Below, one piece after another: positions 27,061 through 38,032 of a stretch of DNA of 64,000 nt. Under the pieces are notes generated by a model. The model had not been told where the DNA came from. It saw only the letters and a list, made by a program, of their open reading frames with translations, and searched no databases. Source of the stretch: JAOPZW01 sp963707695 (GTDB lineage: Bacteria > Actinomycetota > Thermoleophilia > Solirubrobacterales > Solirubrobacteraceae); the NCBI GenBank assembly GCA_963707695.1, contig CAVPQY010000003.1:434001-498000 (forward strand). Direction: 5' to 3'. The position numbers and the translations under genes are program-made. Each line of letters starts with the position of its first letter. Position 1 is the stretch's first letter.

Positions 27061-27850
27061 GTGTTGAGTCTCGTGGTGCCCGGCGTCGACGAGGCCCGTC
27101 GGCTACCGAATACGCTGGCGCTGCTGCGCAGCCACCTCGATGCTGCCGATGACGAGTACGAGGTCCTCGTCGTCGACGACGGCAGCACGGATGCCACCGC
27201 CACAGTGGCTGAGGACGCGGCGGGTGGCCGAGCTCTCCGTGCTCCGACTGGGCACGAACCAGGGCAAGGGCGCGGCGGTCCGCGCGGGCATGCTCGCGCG
27301 CCCGCGGCGCACATCGCGCGTTCAGCGACGCCGACCTCAGCACGCCGCTGGACGAGTTGGACAGGCTGCGGTCGCCTTGTCGGAGGCTGCCAGGTTGCCA
27401 TCGCCGTCGCGCGGCCGCCCGGCCCGGACATCCAGATCCGGCAGCCGCGCCGCCGCGAGCTCATGGGCCGCACCTACAACGTGCTGCTTCGCGTGCTGGT
27501 CCTCCCGGGGATCCACGACACCCAGTGCGGGTTGAAGGTGTTCACCGACGTCGGCCGCCGCAGCGTGCTTCGGGCCTTTGAGGACCCGGCGCTTCGGCTT
27601 CGACGCCGAGGTCCTCCTGCGCGCGCGCGCGTCACGGCTGGGAGATCGCCGAGGTGCCAGTGCAGTGGCGGCACGTCGACGCGTCCCGCGTCAGCCGGGG
27701 CGCGACGGCGCCCGCATGCTCCTCGACCTCCTCTTCCTGCGACTCGGGCGGGCCGGGATCGACGACGCCCGCCGTCGCGGCAGCCGATCGACCAGGCGAC
27801 CTCGGCCTCGGGCCCTAAGCGACGGTACGCTGCGCAGCGTGGGTCCCTGA
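27061..27850 (+). CDS. GT2 polyprenyl-phosphate glycosyltransferase (ALG5-like), frameshifted
   Basis: The gene begins LSLVVPGVDEARRLPNTL and has VVDDGSTDAT, NQGKGAAVRAGM, SDADLSTPLDEL and GIHDTQCGLKVFTD, the order seen in dolichyl-phosphate beta-glucosyltransferases. The fragments lie in three frames with about five indels. The C-terminus reads MLLDLLFLRLGRAGIDD and then a basic tail to the TGA at 27848-27850. It would charge polyprenyl phosphate with a sugar for the membrane enzyme that follows. GC falls within this gene compared with the genes upstream. Confidence 0.66.
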
Positions 27851-29499
27851 CCTCTCGCGACCGTCCTTCCGCCATCGCGCCTCCCCAGCCATCGCGGCGC
27901 TGGCCTCTACGCGGCCGTCGCGCTGCTGCTCTGGGGTCCGTGGGTCCTCCGGTCGCCGCGTTCGACCATCCTGGCCGCCAACGACGTCGATCCGAGTGCA
28001 TACCTGTGGTTCTTCTCGTGGTGGCCGCACGCGCTTCAGCATGGCCTGAACCCGTTCTTCACCAAGGCCATCTTCGTCCCGGACGGCTACAACCTGGCAT
28101 GGGTCACGTCGATGCCCGGACCGAGCGTCGCGCTGGCGCCCGTCACGCTGATCTCGGCCCTGTGGCGACATGGAACCTCCTGTCGTTCAGCGCCCCGGCG
28201 CTGAACGCGTGGACCGCGTCGCTGCTGTGTCGCGCCGTTTGCGGGGCATGGCCGCCAGCTCTGGTCGGAGGATATCTCTTCGGGTTCTCCCCGTACGTGC
28301 TCGGCCAGCTGCAGGGCGCGCCGCAGATGCCAATCGCCGACGCACTCGCAGGCGGTCCTGCTCGGCATCGCCCCGTCCAGGGAACGCCCGCCGACGTTGG
28401 TTCTGGGCAGCAAAGACCACGCCGCGGCGGAGGCGCTCACTCGACCGAGCCCCGCGGGCGCCGCCGTCCGTCGACGAGCCCGCCGCGTCCGGCTGACCGC
28501 GCCGGATGCGCGGAAGCGACGCGGCGAACCGCCGTCATCCTCGTCGCGGCGTTCGCCGCGATGGCCGTGCTGTCAGCGCCATTCCTGTTCTTCATCTTCT
28601 TCCGCGACCGGACACTTCCGGACCACGCGTTGGTCAGCTTCCCGGCTGACCTCCTGTCGTTCGTCGTCCCTGGGTCACTGGTCGCCTTGTCCGCGGACCG
28701 TGTCGGTGCGGCGAATCCGACCTGGGCCAACGGTTCCGCCTACCTCGGGCCCCCGCTGCTCTTCCTAGTTGCGGCCTTCGGCTGGTACCACCGGGAACGC
28801 CCGGCTGCGCGCGTGGCGCTCGTCACGCTGGCAATCGGGGTCGTCGGAGCTCTCGGGAAGGACCTTGTCGTGGGTGGCCATCGGACGGGGCTCCTAATGC
28901 CATGGACTGTCTTGGGCTACCTGCCGCTGCTCCGATACGCCATCCCGCTGCGCTTCACCGTCTTCGCCTTTCTCGCCGCGGCGGTCATCGTCGCGCTCTG
29001 GCTGAGCTGGCGCCCGTCGACGGCTCGCTGGGTGCTGGCGGTGCTGGTCGTGGCGTCGTTCACCCCGGCGATCGGCAGTCGAGCGTGGTCCACCCACTTG
29101 GTCGACCCGCCGTTCTTCACGGGCCACCAAGCCGCACTTCAGCCGACCGACCATGTGCTCGTCGTCCCTGCCAGAGGACGGAGCATGCGCTGGCAAGCAC
29201 GTGCGGGCTTCGGCTTCGGTCTCGCGGCGGGCTACGTCGGTGCCTCCCCCGCGAGCTACACGCGCTACCCACTCTGGAATAAGCTGCTCGCTGCGGGGCT
29301 GGATCCAGATGCCGGGCGTGTGACGGCCGCCTCGAAGCGCGCGCTCCGCAGCTTCGTGAGGGACAAGGGCGTCACGGCGATCGTTGTCGAGCAGAGCTTC
29401 GTCCCCGCCTGGCGACCGCTCTTCGACACGCTCAACGTCCCGGGCCGGACCGTAGATGGCGTCCTGCTCTACCGCCTGCGGGCCCCACCACGACGCTGA
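27851..29499 (+). CDS. Actinobacterial GT-C-like membrane protein, frameshifted
   Basis: The first part (LLLWGPWVLRSPRSTILA, then DPSAYLWFFSWWPHALQHG and NPFFTKAIFVPDGYNLAW) and later segments (ALVGGYLFGFSPYVLGQLQG, then an intact 330-residue C-terminal block from about 28520) resemble a multi-pass family frequent in actinobacteria and related to YfhO/GT-C proteins. There are ten or more spans. Indels occur near 28170 and 28350-28480, after which the frame is clean. No start codon fits the N-terminus, so the true start is unknown. It shares lower GC with 27061-27850. The function is inferred as glycan transfer or modification. Confidence 0.55.
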
Positions 29500-29586
29500 C
29501 GCCGCTGCGCTTCGGAGCCGGTAACCTGCCGCGCCTCCGCGTGCCTTCGTCCCGACCTGACCCCACGACCAGCGCCGGGGGGGCCG

Positions 29587-32176
29587 TTGCCGTGGAGGTG
29601 CCGGCCTCTGAGGCGGGCACCTCGTCTGTTCGTCGGGACCGACCGGCGCGCGCCTGGAGGTGGTGCTCGGAGCCCCGCGCTGTGCGCCGCGGCCATCTAC
29701 GCGGTCCTCTCGATCGTCTTCGTCGGGCCAGGGGCTGCTCCCGGGCCGGACCCTGTCGAGCTCCGACATGCTCTACAGCACGGCGCCGTGGACCTCGTCG
29801 GTCCCGGACGGCGTGCGCTGGGGCGGGGCGAACTTCGAGCTGGCCGACGCGGTCAGCGTCTTCCAGCCCTTCTTCGAGCACACGCGCCGCGCCCTGCCGT
29901 CGATCCCGCTGTGGAACTCGCACGTCATGGGTGGCAGGCCGTACCTGGCCAACGCCCAGGCCGCCATCTTCTCGCCCTTCAGCCTCCCGGCCTACGTCCT
30001 GCCGCTGTGGACGGCCCTGGGCTGGATCGCGGTGCTCAAGCTGTGGGTCGCCGCCTTCGGCACCTACGTCCTCGGGCGGGCGCTGGGCATGCGCTTCGGC
30101 GGCGCGCTGCTGGCCGGCGTGGTCTTCGCCTTCGGGACGTTCTTCGTCGCCTGGCTCGCGTGGCCGCTGACGAACATCTTCCCGCTGCTGCCGTGGCTGC
30201 TCCTGCTGGCCGAGCTCGTCGTCCGGCGCCCCGCGGCCCTGCCGGTGGCGGGGCTGGCCGCCCTCGTCGGGCTCGCCTTCCTCGGCGGTCACCCGGAGAC
30301 GAGCTTCCACGTCCTGCTGGCGACCGTCGTCTTCTTCGCCTTCCGCGTGCTGCAGGCGTGGTGGGCCGCGGGCCGGAGGCGCTCGGACCTCGTGCGGCCC
30401 GCGGTCGCCTTCGGCGTGGCGATGGTGGTGGGGACGGTGATCGCCGCGGTCATGCTCGTCCCGCTGTTCGAGCTCCTCGTGCGCTCGGGCGACTACGCGC
30501 GCCGGCTCGGGACGGCGCCGAGCCACGCCGACGCGCACTTCCTGCCGACGCTGTTCCTCTTCGACTACTGGGGCCGGCCGACCCAGACCCCGCTGGCCGG
30601 CATCGTGACCAACCGCGGCTACTACGCGGGCGGGCTGACGCTCATCCTGGCCGTGGTCGGGCTGATCCTGCGCCCGGCGCCGCTCCGGGCGGCCTTCGCG
30701 GCCTTCGGCGCCGCGGCCCTGGTCGTGGTGCTCGGGATCGACCCGTTCTTCGCGGCCGTCACGAAGCTCCCGGGGTTCCGGACGGCCCACAACGGGCGGA
30801 TGGTCATCTTCGTCCTGTTCGCCCTGGCGATGCTCGCGGGCTGGGGGCTGGACGAGCTCAGCCGCCGCGAGCGGCCACCCGTGCGCCGGCGCACGCTGGC
30901 GCTCGCGGCCGCGGTCGCGATCTTCGCGGTGCCGTTCGTCGGCATGCTCGCCGCCGGCACGATCGCCCCGGATCAGCTCAAGCCGGCGCTGAAGGTGGCC
31001 TGGGGCTTCGCGGACCCGCCCCCGCAGACCTTCGGCGCGAACCGGGACGCCGCGGCGCTGCTGGCCTCGGGCGACCCGATCCCGCGCACGACGGTCGAGC
31101 TCATCCGCCTCAGCGCGCTCCTGCAGTGGCTCGTGCTCGCCGGCCTCGGCTGCGCGCTCGTCGTCGTGCGCCTCGCCGGGCGCGCGCCGCTGCTGCGCCG
31201 CGGGCTGCCGGTCGCGGCCTTCGTCGCCCTGGCCGTGACGGTGCTCACCGCCGACCTCTTCCGGGCGAACATGGGCTTCAACCCCGCGATCCCACGGTCG
31301 CACGCGACCCAGCCCGAGACCCCGGCCCTGCGCCTGCTGCAGTCGCGCGCGCCCAACCGCTTCGCGGGCCTGAACCGACCGGGCATCGGCCAGCCGCTGC
31401 AGCCGGACCTGTCGATGCGCTACGGGCTCTACGACGCGCGCGGCTACGACTACCCGGTGGAGGAGCGCTACGACCGCTTCTGGCGGGCCACCGCCGCGCC
31501 CCCGGGCGACTTCATCCCGCCCACCGGGCGGGCGCAGCCCACGGCGCAGTCGATGCGCGGGCTGAGCCTGCTCAGCGTCACCGACGTCCTGCAGGACCCG
31601 GCCGACCCGCCGGTCCGCCTGCCCGGCCTCCGCGTCGCCTACGACGGGCCCGACGGGCGCGTCTACCGCAACGACCGGGCCCTGCCCCGCGCCTTCCTCG
31701 TGACGCGCCAGCGGACGGTCGGGGGCGCCGACGCGGCGCTGGCCGCGACGGTCGACCCCGCCTTCGACGCCCGCCACGTCGCCGTCACGGAGAAGGCGCT
31801 CCCCGGGCTCGCGCAGGGACCGGCGCGGGGCCCGGCCGGCCCGGGCGCGGCGGCGGGCGGCTCGGCGCGCCTGACGCACTACGGCGACGAGCGCGCGACG
31901 GTCACCGCCACGGCGACGGCGCCGAGCCTCGTCGTGCTCACCGACTCGTACTTCCGGGGCTGGAAGGCGACCGTCGACGGCCGCGACGCGCCGATCGAGC
32001 ACGTCGACTACCTGCTCCGCGGCGTGCGGGTCCCCGCGGGAACCCACCGCGTCGAGTTCCGCTACGCGCCGTCGAGCTTCCGGGTCGGGTGGGTCCTCAG
32101 CCTGCTCGGGCTCGTCGCGCTGGCCGCGCTGCTCGCCGTGGGCCTGCGGGCGCGGCGGCGGGAGCGGGGCCGCTGA
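29587..32176 (+). CDS. YfhO-family membrane protein, one frameshift
   Basis: The first span (ALCAAAIYAVLSIVFVGPG) is in one frame. From about 29735 the rest is in another and is intact for 800 residues. Landmarks are LLPGRTLSSSDMLYSTAPW, LPLWTALGWIAVLKLWVAAFG, HPETSFHVLL, DYWGRPTQTPLAG and the C-terminal YFRGWKATVDGRDAPIEHV and GTHRVEFRYAPSS. The latter form the extracytoplasmic YfhO domain before a final span. It is a tandem duplicate of the next gene, with the stretch around WTALGWIAVLKLWVAAFGTY nearly identical. The TTG at 29587 is only a tentative start because a further indel may lie upstream. Confidence 0.72.
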
Positions 32177-34722
32177 GCACGGCCCCGGGCCGCGCGGTCG
32201 ACGCCCTGCGCCGGCGGCCGGCGGCCGCCGCGGCGCTCTTCTACGCCGTCGTCGTCCTGGTCTTCCTCGGCCCCGGGCTGCTGCCCGGGCGCACGCTGTC
32301 GAACTCCGACGCCCTGTGGTTCGAGCCGCCCTGGGTCGGCGTGAAGCCGCCCGGCCTCGTCCGCCCGAGCAACGCGGAGCTCGGCGACGCGCCGCGCTAC
32401 GTCCAGCCCTTCCTGCACCGCACGGCGGCCGCGTTCCCGGACGCGCCGCTGTGGAACCCGTCGATCACGGCGGGGCGGCCGCTGGAGGCCAACGACCAGT
32501 CGGCCGTCTTCAGCCCCTTCAACCTGCCCGCCTACGTCCTGTCGTTCTGGACGGCGCTCGGGTGGATCGCCGTGCTCAAGCTCTGGGTCGCGGCCTTCGG
32601 CACGTACCTGCTCGGCCGCGCGCTCGGCCTGCGCTTCGGCGGGGCGCTGGTGGCCGGCCTCGTCTTCGCGCTGAACCTGCGGATGGTGACGTGGCTGTCC
32701 TACGACCACGCCGGGGTCTGGGCGCTGCTGCCGTGGCTGCTCCTGCTCACGGAGCGCCTCGTCCGCCGGCCGGGGCTGCTGCCCGCCTGCGGCCTGGCCG
32801 CCGTCGTGGCGCTGCAGTTCCTCTCCGGGCACGCCGAGTCGAGCTTCCACGTCCTCCTGGCCACCGCCGCGTTCCTCGCGTTGCGCCTGTGGCAGGCGCG
32901 CACGCCGCCGTGGCCGGCGCTCCTGGGCTTCGCGGCCGCGGTGGCCGGCGGCGCCGCGCTCGCGGCGGTCGCGCTCGTGCCCTTCCTCGAGCTGCTGTGG
33001 CACTCGGCGGACTTCCGCGACCGCGGCGGGCAGTCGATCGACGTCCACCTCCCCACCCAGGACGCGCTCGGGCTGTTCCTGCCCGACTACTGGGGGCGCC
33101 CGACCCAGACGCCGCTGCGGCCCTTCCTGCTCGAGCGCTCGTTCTACGTCGGCGCCCTACCGCTGCTGCTGGCCGGGATCGCGCTGATCGTCCGCCCGCG
33201 GGCCGAGCGCGTCGCGATCGCCGCGTTCGGGTGCACGTGCTTCGCCGTCGCGGTGGGCATCCCGCCGTTCTCGCAGGTCGTCACGCGCCTGCCGGTCTTC
33301 TCCGCGGGCCACAACACGCGCCTCGTCGTGCTGACGATGCTCGCGCTCGCGCTGCTGGCCGGCTGGGGCCTGGACGAGCTCACGCAGCGCGCGGCGTGGC
33401 CGCGCGCGCGCCGGCGGGCCGTGGTGGCGCTGGGCGCGCTGCTCCTCCTCGGCCCCGTGGCGTTCGTGGTCGCCGGGCGCAAGGCGGGCCCCGGGGACCT
33501 CGTCGACGCCGTCGAGGTCGCCTGGCTCTTCCGCGACGCCCCGACGCTGCTGAGCTCCCCGCGGCACGAGGCGGTCATCCGGCTTGCGTCGCTCGTCGTG
33601 TGGGTGACGATGGCCGGCGCGGCGCTCGCGCTGCTGCTCGCGCGCCTGCGCGGGCGCCCGGGACCGGCCGTCGTCGTCGCGCTCGCGGTGGTGGTCGTCC
33701 TGGCCGACCTGCTCCGCGTGGGCATGGGCTACAACCCGGGGATCGCGCGCGACCGCGCCGCGGTGCCCGCGACGCCGGCCATCCGCCTCCTGCAGCGCGA
33801 CCCCGGCGCGCGCTTCGTCAGCACCGAGGAGGTGCCCCAGAACGTCATCCCGATGCAGTTCGGCCTGCGCGAGGCCCGCGGCTACGACCTGCCGATCGTG
33901 CGCCGCTTCGACCGCTTCTGGCGCCACGCGGTCGACCCGCGCTCGCAGTCGGTCGCGGCCGGCCTGCTCAACATCCCGCTCGAGTTCCGCGACCCGACGC
34001 CGCGCGCCCTGCAGGCGCTGCGGCTGCTCGGGGTCACCCACGTCCTGCGCGGGACGACCGGCCGCGCGGCGGTCCCGCCCTTCACGAGCCAGCCCGACTA
34101 CCCGCCGCTGCGCGCGCCCGGGCTGCGCCAGGTCTACGCGGGCCGCGACGCGCGCGTCTACGCCCTGGCCGGGGCGCTGCCCCGCGCGTGGGTCGTCGCC
34201 GCCCAGCGCGTCGCGCCCACCCCCGACGCCGCCCTCGACGCCGTCACGCGGCCCGGCTTCGACGCCCGCGTGGCCGCCGTCACCGAGCGCCGCCTGCCCG
34301 GGTTGCCCGAGGCCACGCCGGGCGCGACGGCGGCGCCGGCCGGCCGCGCGGTCATCACGACCGACGCGGACGAGCGCGTCGTGGTGCGCGCCCGGGCTCC
34401 CCGCGGGGGCATGGTGGTCCTGGGCGACACGGACTTCCCGGGCTGGGGGGCGACCGTCGACGGCCGCGACGCCCCGATCGAGCGCGTCGACTACCTCCTG
34501 CGCGGGGTGCGGGTGGGCCCCGGCACCCACACGGTCGTCTTCCGCTACGAGCCGACGTCGTGGCGCGTGGGCTGGATCGTGTCGCTCGTCGCGCTCGCCG
34601 GCTTCGTCGCGTGCCTGGCCGTCGGGCTGCGCCGCCGCCGGCGCAGCGGCGCGGCCGGCGCTCAGGGCGCCCGCGCGGCCGATGACGCGCCGGACGTGAG
34701 CGTCGCGGCGAGCACGCGCTGA
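32173..34722 (+). CDS. YfhO-family membrane protein, probable CTG start
   Basis: The intact frame of about 849 residues opens with a CTG that overlaps the upstream TGA as CTGA. No ATG, GTG or TTG precedes the first span (ALFYAVVVLVFLGPG). About a dozen spans are followed by an extracytoplasmic C-terminal domain with DTDFPGWGATVDGRDAPIER and GTHTVVFRYEPTSW, then a last span and a charged tail. It belongs to the same subfamily as 29587-32176. Its probable role is transfer of a polyprenyl-phosphate-linked sugar outside the membrane. The last 61 bases overlap the convergent gene's coding end. Confidence 0.8.
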   Translation: MSTAPGRAVDALRRRPAAAAALFYAVVVLVFLGPGLLPGRTLSNSDALWFEPPWVGVKPPGLVRPSNAELGDAPRYVQPFLHRTAAAFPDAPLWNPSITAGRPLEANDQSAVFSPFNLPAYVLSFWTALGWIAVLKLWVAAFGTYLLGRALGLRFGGALVAGLVFALNLRMVTWLSYDHAGVWALLPWLLLLTERLVRRPGLLPACGLAAVVALQFLSGHAESSFHVLLATAAFLALRLWQARTPPWPALLGFAAAVAGGAALAAVALVPFLELLWHSADFRDRGGQSIDVHLPTQDALGLFLPDYWGRPTQTPLRPFLLERSFYVGALPLLLAGIALIVRPRAERVAIAAFGCTCFAVAVGIPPFSQVVTRLPVFSAGHNTRLVVLTMLALALLAGWGLDELTQRAAWPRARRRAVVALGALLLLGPVAFVVAGRKAGPGDLVDAVEVAWLFRDAPTLLSSPRHEAVIRLASLVVWVTMAGAALALLLARLRGRPGPAVVVALAVVVVLADLLRVGMGYNPGIARDRAAVPATPAIRLLQRDPGARFVSTEEVPQNVIPMQFGLREARGYDLPIVRRFDRFWRHAVDPRSQSVAAGLLNIPLEFRDPTPRALQALRLLGVTHVLRGTTGRAAVPPFTSQPDYPPLRAPGLRQVYAGRDARVYALAGALPRAWVVAAQRVAPTPDAALDAVTRPGFDARVAAVTERRLPGLPEATPGATAAPAGRAVITTDADERVVVRARAPRGGMVVLGDTDFPGWGATVDGRDAPIERVDYLLRGVRVGPGTHTVVFRYEPTSWRVGWIVSLVALAGFVACLAVGLRRRRRSGAAGAQGARAADDAPDVSVAASTR

Positions 34723-36356
34723 CGCCCGCGGTCGTAGGGGTCGTCGAGCCGGACCCGCGCCACGGGCTCGCCGGCCGCCCCCGCGGCCGGGTCGACGACG
34801 AGCCGGACGACGTGGTCGACGGGGCCGGGCGCGTACGGGGGGCCGAAGCCTCGCGCCACGACCGGGTCGAGCGCGAGGTGGCGACCGTCGCGCCGCAACG
34901 CCCACACGACCGCACCCTGGGCGTCGGCCAGGAGGAAGAGCGAGGAGAGGTCCTGGCGCGCGTCGACCCGGACGGTGCCGCCCGGCGGCACCGCGGCGCG
35001 CACCCCGGCGCCGAGGTCGGCCACCTGCGCGTAGGGGCGCTCGGGGCGGTCGGCCGTCGCCGCCACGACGATCCCGGCCACCACGGCGGCCGCCACGGCG
35101 ATCCCCGCGCCGACGCGCGGGCGGTCGCGGGACGGCCGCCGCCGGGCGGTGCGCCGGCGCGCCAGCGCCGGGCCGGCCAGCACCGCGGCGCCCCAGCCGA
35201 GCAGCAGCCAGACGACCATCCCCCCCGGCGAGGCCCAGCGCAGCGTGTACTGCACGGTCCGCGCCGTGCTCTCCGGCGTCGAGGACGCCACGGACCACAG
35301 CGCGGCGCAGAGGACCAGACCGAGCGCGCCCGCCGCCGCGAGGTCCGGCCGGCGCCGTCGCAGCCCGAGGGCGAGGAGCCCGGCCAGCCCGACCAGCACG
35401 AGGACGGCCGTCACCGTCGTGCCCACGGGCGGCGTCGTGGTGAGCTCATGCAGGCGCCGCTGGTCCGAGCCGGGGGAGCGCAGGAACCACGGGACGACGC
35501 CGACGCCGTGCACGACGGCGCGCCAGCCCGCCGAGCTCCCCAGCGTGTCCACGTGCGTGGTCGCGGAGCGCGCGAGGAGCACGAGGTTGCCCGGGCGGTG
35601 CACGGCCTGGTCCAGCGCCGGCGCGCTCCAGCACACGACGGCGACGAGCGCTGCCACCGCCGCCGGCCGCCGGGCCCGGCGCCACGCCGGCGCCCCGCCG
35701 GCGCGCAGGGCGAGCAGCAGCCCGGCCAGGCCGACGGCGGTCACGCCCAGCGCGGCCGCCACGAAGGTCAGGTGGCTCTGCGCCACGAAGCTCGCCACGA
35801 GGACGGTCACGGGCAGGAGGCCGACGTCCCCGCAGGCCAGCGACCACGCCAGCAGGACGAGGAGCAGGAGCGGCAGCAGCGGGGCCGAGGAGTTCCACAC
35901 GTCGCTCGGCAGGTCCCCCGGCAGCGAGGCGAGCGTCAGCGCCAGCCCGACCGCGGCCGCCACCGTCAGCGCGCGGCCACCGCGGCGGTGGGCGAGCGCG
36001 ACCACCCCGGCGACGCAGGCGAGGTTCATCACGCCGACGACCAGGGGGATCCCGGCCGCGCCGAGCACGCGCTCGGGCACCGCCACGAGCCAGAACAGCA
36101 GGGGCCCCGGGCTGTAGGCGTTCTGGCCGACGACGGCCGTCGCGCCCGACGACCACTGGCCCAGGAGCGGTGGGTGGAGCGTGAAGACGTCGAGGCCGCG
36201 GACGGCGATGAAGGCGTTGTCGCCCAGCGGCGTCCACCCGGCGGCGAGCGCATGCACGACCGCGACGACGACGGGGATGCCCGCGGCGAGGGCGCAGCCG
36301 AGCACGAGCAGGCGCTCGCGGGTCCGGGGCGGTGGTCCGTCGGTCAAGGCGCGCAT
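34662..36356 (-). CDS. GT-C-like integral membrane protein
   Basis: The intact 564-residue protein has about 11 membrane spans. Its first loop contains GWTPLGDNAFIAVRGLDVF and a NAYSPGPLLFWLVAVPERVLG segment, which resembles the D-x-x-hydrophobic first loop of GT-C enzymes and of several actinobacterial arabinosyl/mannosyl-transferase-like proteins. A soluble C-terminal portion (LGAGVRAAVPPGGTVRVDARQ) follows the last strong span. The substrate is unknown. The ATG at 36356 is used, since the upstream ATG adds only low-complexity residues. The coding end overlaps the YfhO gene at 32173-34722. Confidence 0.68.
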   Translation of the reverse strand: MRALTDGPPPRTRERLLVLGCALAAGIPVVVAVVHALAAGWTPLGDNAFIAVRGLDVFTLHPPLLGQWSSGATAVVGQNAYSPGPLLFWLVAVPERVLGAAGIPLVVGVMNLACVAGVVALAHRRGGRALTVAAAVGLALTLASLPGDLPSDVWNSSAPLLPLLLLVLLAWSLACGDVGLLPVTVLVASFVAQSHLTFVAAALGVTAVGLAGLLLALRAGGAPAWRRARRPAAVAALVAVVCWSAPALDQAVHRPGNLVLLARSATTHVDTLGSSAGWRAVVHGVGVVPWFLRSPGSDQRRLHELTTTPPVGTTVTAVLVLVGLAGLLALGLRRRRPDLAAAGALGLVLCAALWSVASSTPESTARTVQYTLRWASPGGMVVWLLLGWGAAVLAGPALARRRTARRRPSRDRPRVGAGIAVAAAVVAGIVVAATADRPERPYAQVADLGAGVRAAVPPGGTVRVDARQDLSSLFLLADAQGAVVWALRRDGRHLALDPVVARGFGPPYAPGPVDHVVRLVVDPAAGAAGEPVARVRLDDPYDRGRQRVLAATLTSGASSAARAP

Positions 36357-36485
36357 CGGACCACATCTCCGGGACCGTGCACCCGGAGGCGCCGTCACCT
36401 CGGTCGTCCGGCGATGCCCTGGACCGGCCGGCCGCCGGCGCCGGCGGCACGCCGACGACGCCCCGCACGATCCGATCGCGACGGC

Positions 36486-36491
36486 TACGGT
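36486..36491 (+). promoter_or_regulatory. Leaderless promoter -10 (TACGGT)
   Basis: TACGGT ends 8 bases before the ATG at 36500. It supports that start for the frameshifted ligase gene, which lacks a Shine-Dalgarno. Confidence 0.5.
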
Positions 36492-36499
36492 GTCCGTCG

Positions 36500-38032
36500 A
36501 TGCGACGGGTCGTCATCGCCGCGTGCTGCGGGCGTCCTGCTCGCGGGCCCCGCCGTGCTGGCCTTCTGGACCGGGGGGTTCTTCGACGAGCCGCGGCTGT
36601 GGGCGACGCCGCCGCCTGGTCGCTCGTCCTCGTCGGTGCGTGGTCAGCCCCCAGCCGCTGCCCGTCTCGCGCGCCGGCCGGCGGCCCGTCGCCGGCCTCG
36701 CGCTGCTCACCGCTGGACAGGCGGCCTCGATCGCATGGGCTCCGCTCGCTGGGCCCGCGACCGACAGCGCGCATGCGCCTCCTGCTCTACACCGGCGCGC
36801 TCGTCGCCAGCGTCGCCCTGCCTGCGCACGCCGCGCGTCGCGCGGGCCGCCGAGCCGGTCCTGACGCTCGGGTCGTGCGTCGTCGTCGGCTACGCGCTCG
36901 CCGGGCGCCTGCTTCCGCAGCTCGCTCGCACCAGAACCGGTTCGCTCAGCGCAGGCGGCCGGCTCGAGCAGCCGCTGACCTACTGGAACGCCATGGGCCT
37001 CCTGGCGGCCTCGGCGTCGTCCTGGCCACGCGGCTCGCCGGCGACCCCACCCGACGCCCGACGCTCCGCGTCGCCGCCGCCGCGGCCGTCGCGCCGCTGG
37101 CCGTCGGGCTGTACCTGTCGTTCTCGCGTGGCGCGATGGCGGCGTGCGTGTTCGGCCTCGTCGCTCCTCGTCGCCCTGGCACCGACCGCGGCCAGCTGCG
37201 TGCCGCGCGGTCGTCGCTCGCGGCATGGGCGCTCGCCGCGATCGTCGGCGGCCGCCCGTTCCCGGCCGTCGCCACCGCGGAGGGCGCGACTCGCCGCCCG
37301 CGAGCGCGACGGGCGCGTCGTGCTCGCACTGCTGCTCGCCGTCGGCGCCGCCGTGACCTCGTGGACGCTCGCGGGTGCTCCGCCGCGAGCGGTCCGGGCG
37401 CCTGCGCTCGGGCGACCTCGGGCACTCCCGGCACCTGGCCTCGCGGCGCTCGCGGCGCTCGTGCTCGCGCTCGGCGGGCTCGATCGTCGGCGGCCTGCGC
37501 GAGCGGGCCGACGCCGTCGGAGGCCTCGGCGCGGGCCAGCGCCGACTCGGCTGACGAACGTCACCTCGCGCCGCTATGACTACTGGCGGATCGCCGTGCG
37601 CCCACCTCGACGACCACCCGCTCCGCGGCCTCGGCGCGGGGTGCGTTCCGGCTGCTCTGGCTGCGCGACCGGCCCGTGGCCGAGGGCGCCCTCGAGGTCC
37701 ACTCGCTCGAGCTCGAGGTGCTCCTGGAGCTCGGCGTGATCGGCGTGCTCGGGCTTGGGCTGCTCGTGGGCGGCACCGCGAGCGCCGCCGCGCGCGCCAT
37801 GCGGCGGCGCCCCGAGCTCGCCGCCGGCCCGGCGGCGGCCTGCGCGACGTGGCTGCTGCACGCCACGATTGACTGGGACTGGCAGATGCCGGCGGCGACG
37901 CTCCCGGCGATCGTCCTCGCGGGCGCGCTCATCGCCGCCGGCGAGGCGCCGACCCGGGCGGCGCCCCTGCCGGACCTCTCCCCCGGCCGCGAGGTCCCCG
38001 CGGAGCGGCCTACGGCCGCGGCTCCGGCGTGA
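36500..38032 (+). CDS. O-antigen ligase / Wzy-like polymerase, frameshifted
   Basis: Fragments in all three frames give a polytopic protein with LEQPLTYWNAMGLLAA, LSFSRGAMAACVFGL and, near the C-terminus, TSRRYDYWRIAV, HPLRGLGAGAFRLLW and VHSLELEVLLELGVIG. The YWN motif, the SRG motif and the (N/H)PLxGxGxGxF/HNxxLExLxExGxxG motifs mark the O-antigen ligase (Wzy_C) family. Members join or polymerise lipid-linked glycans outside the membrane. More than eight indels occur between 36530 and 37660, after which the frame is clean. The homologue at 52734-54919 has a better preserved sequence. Confidence 0.68.
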
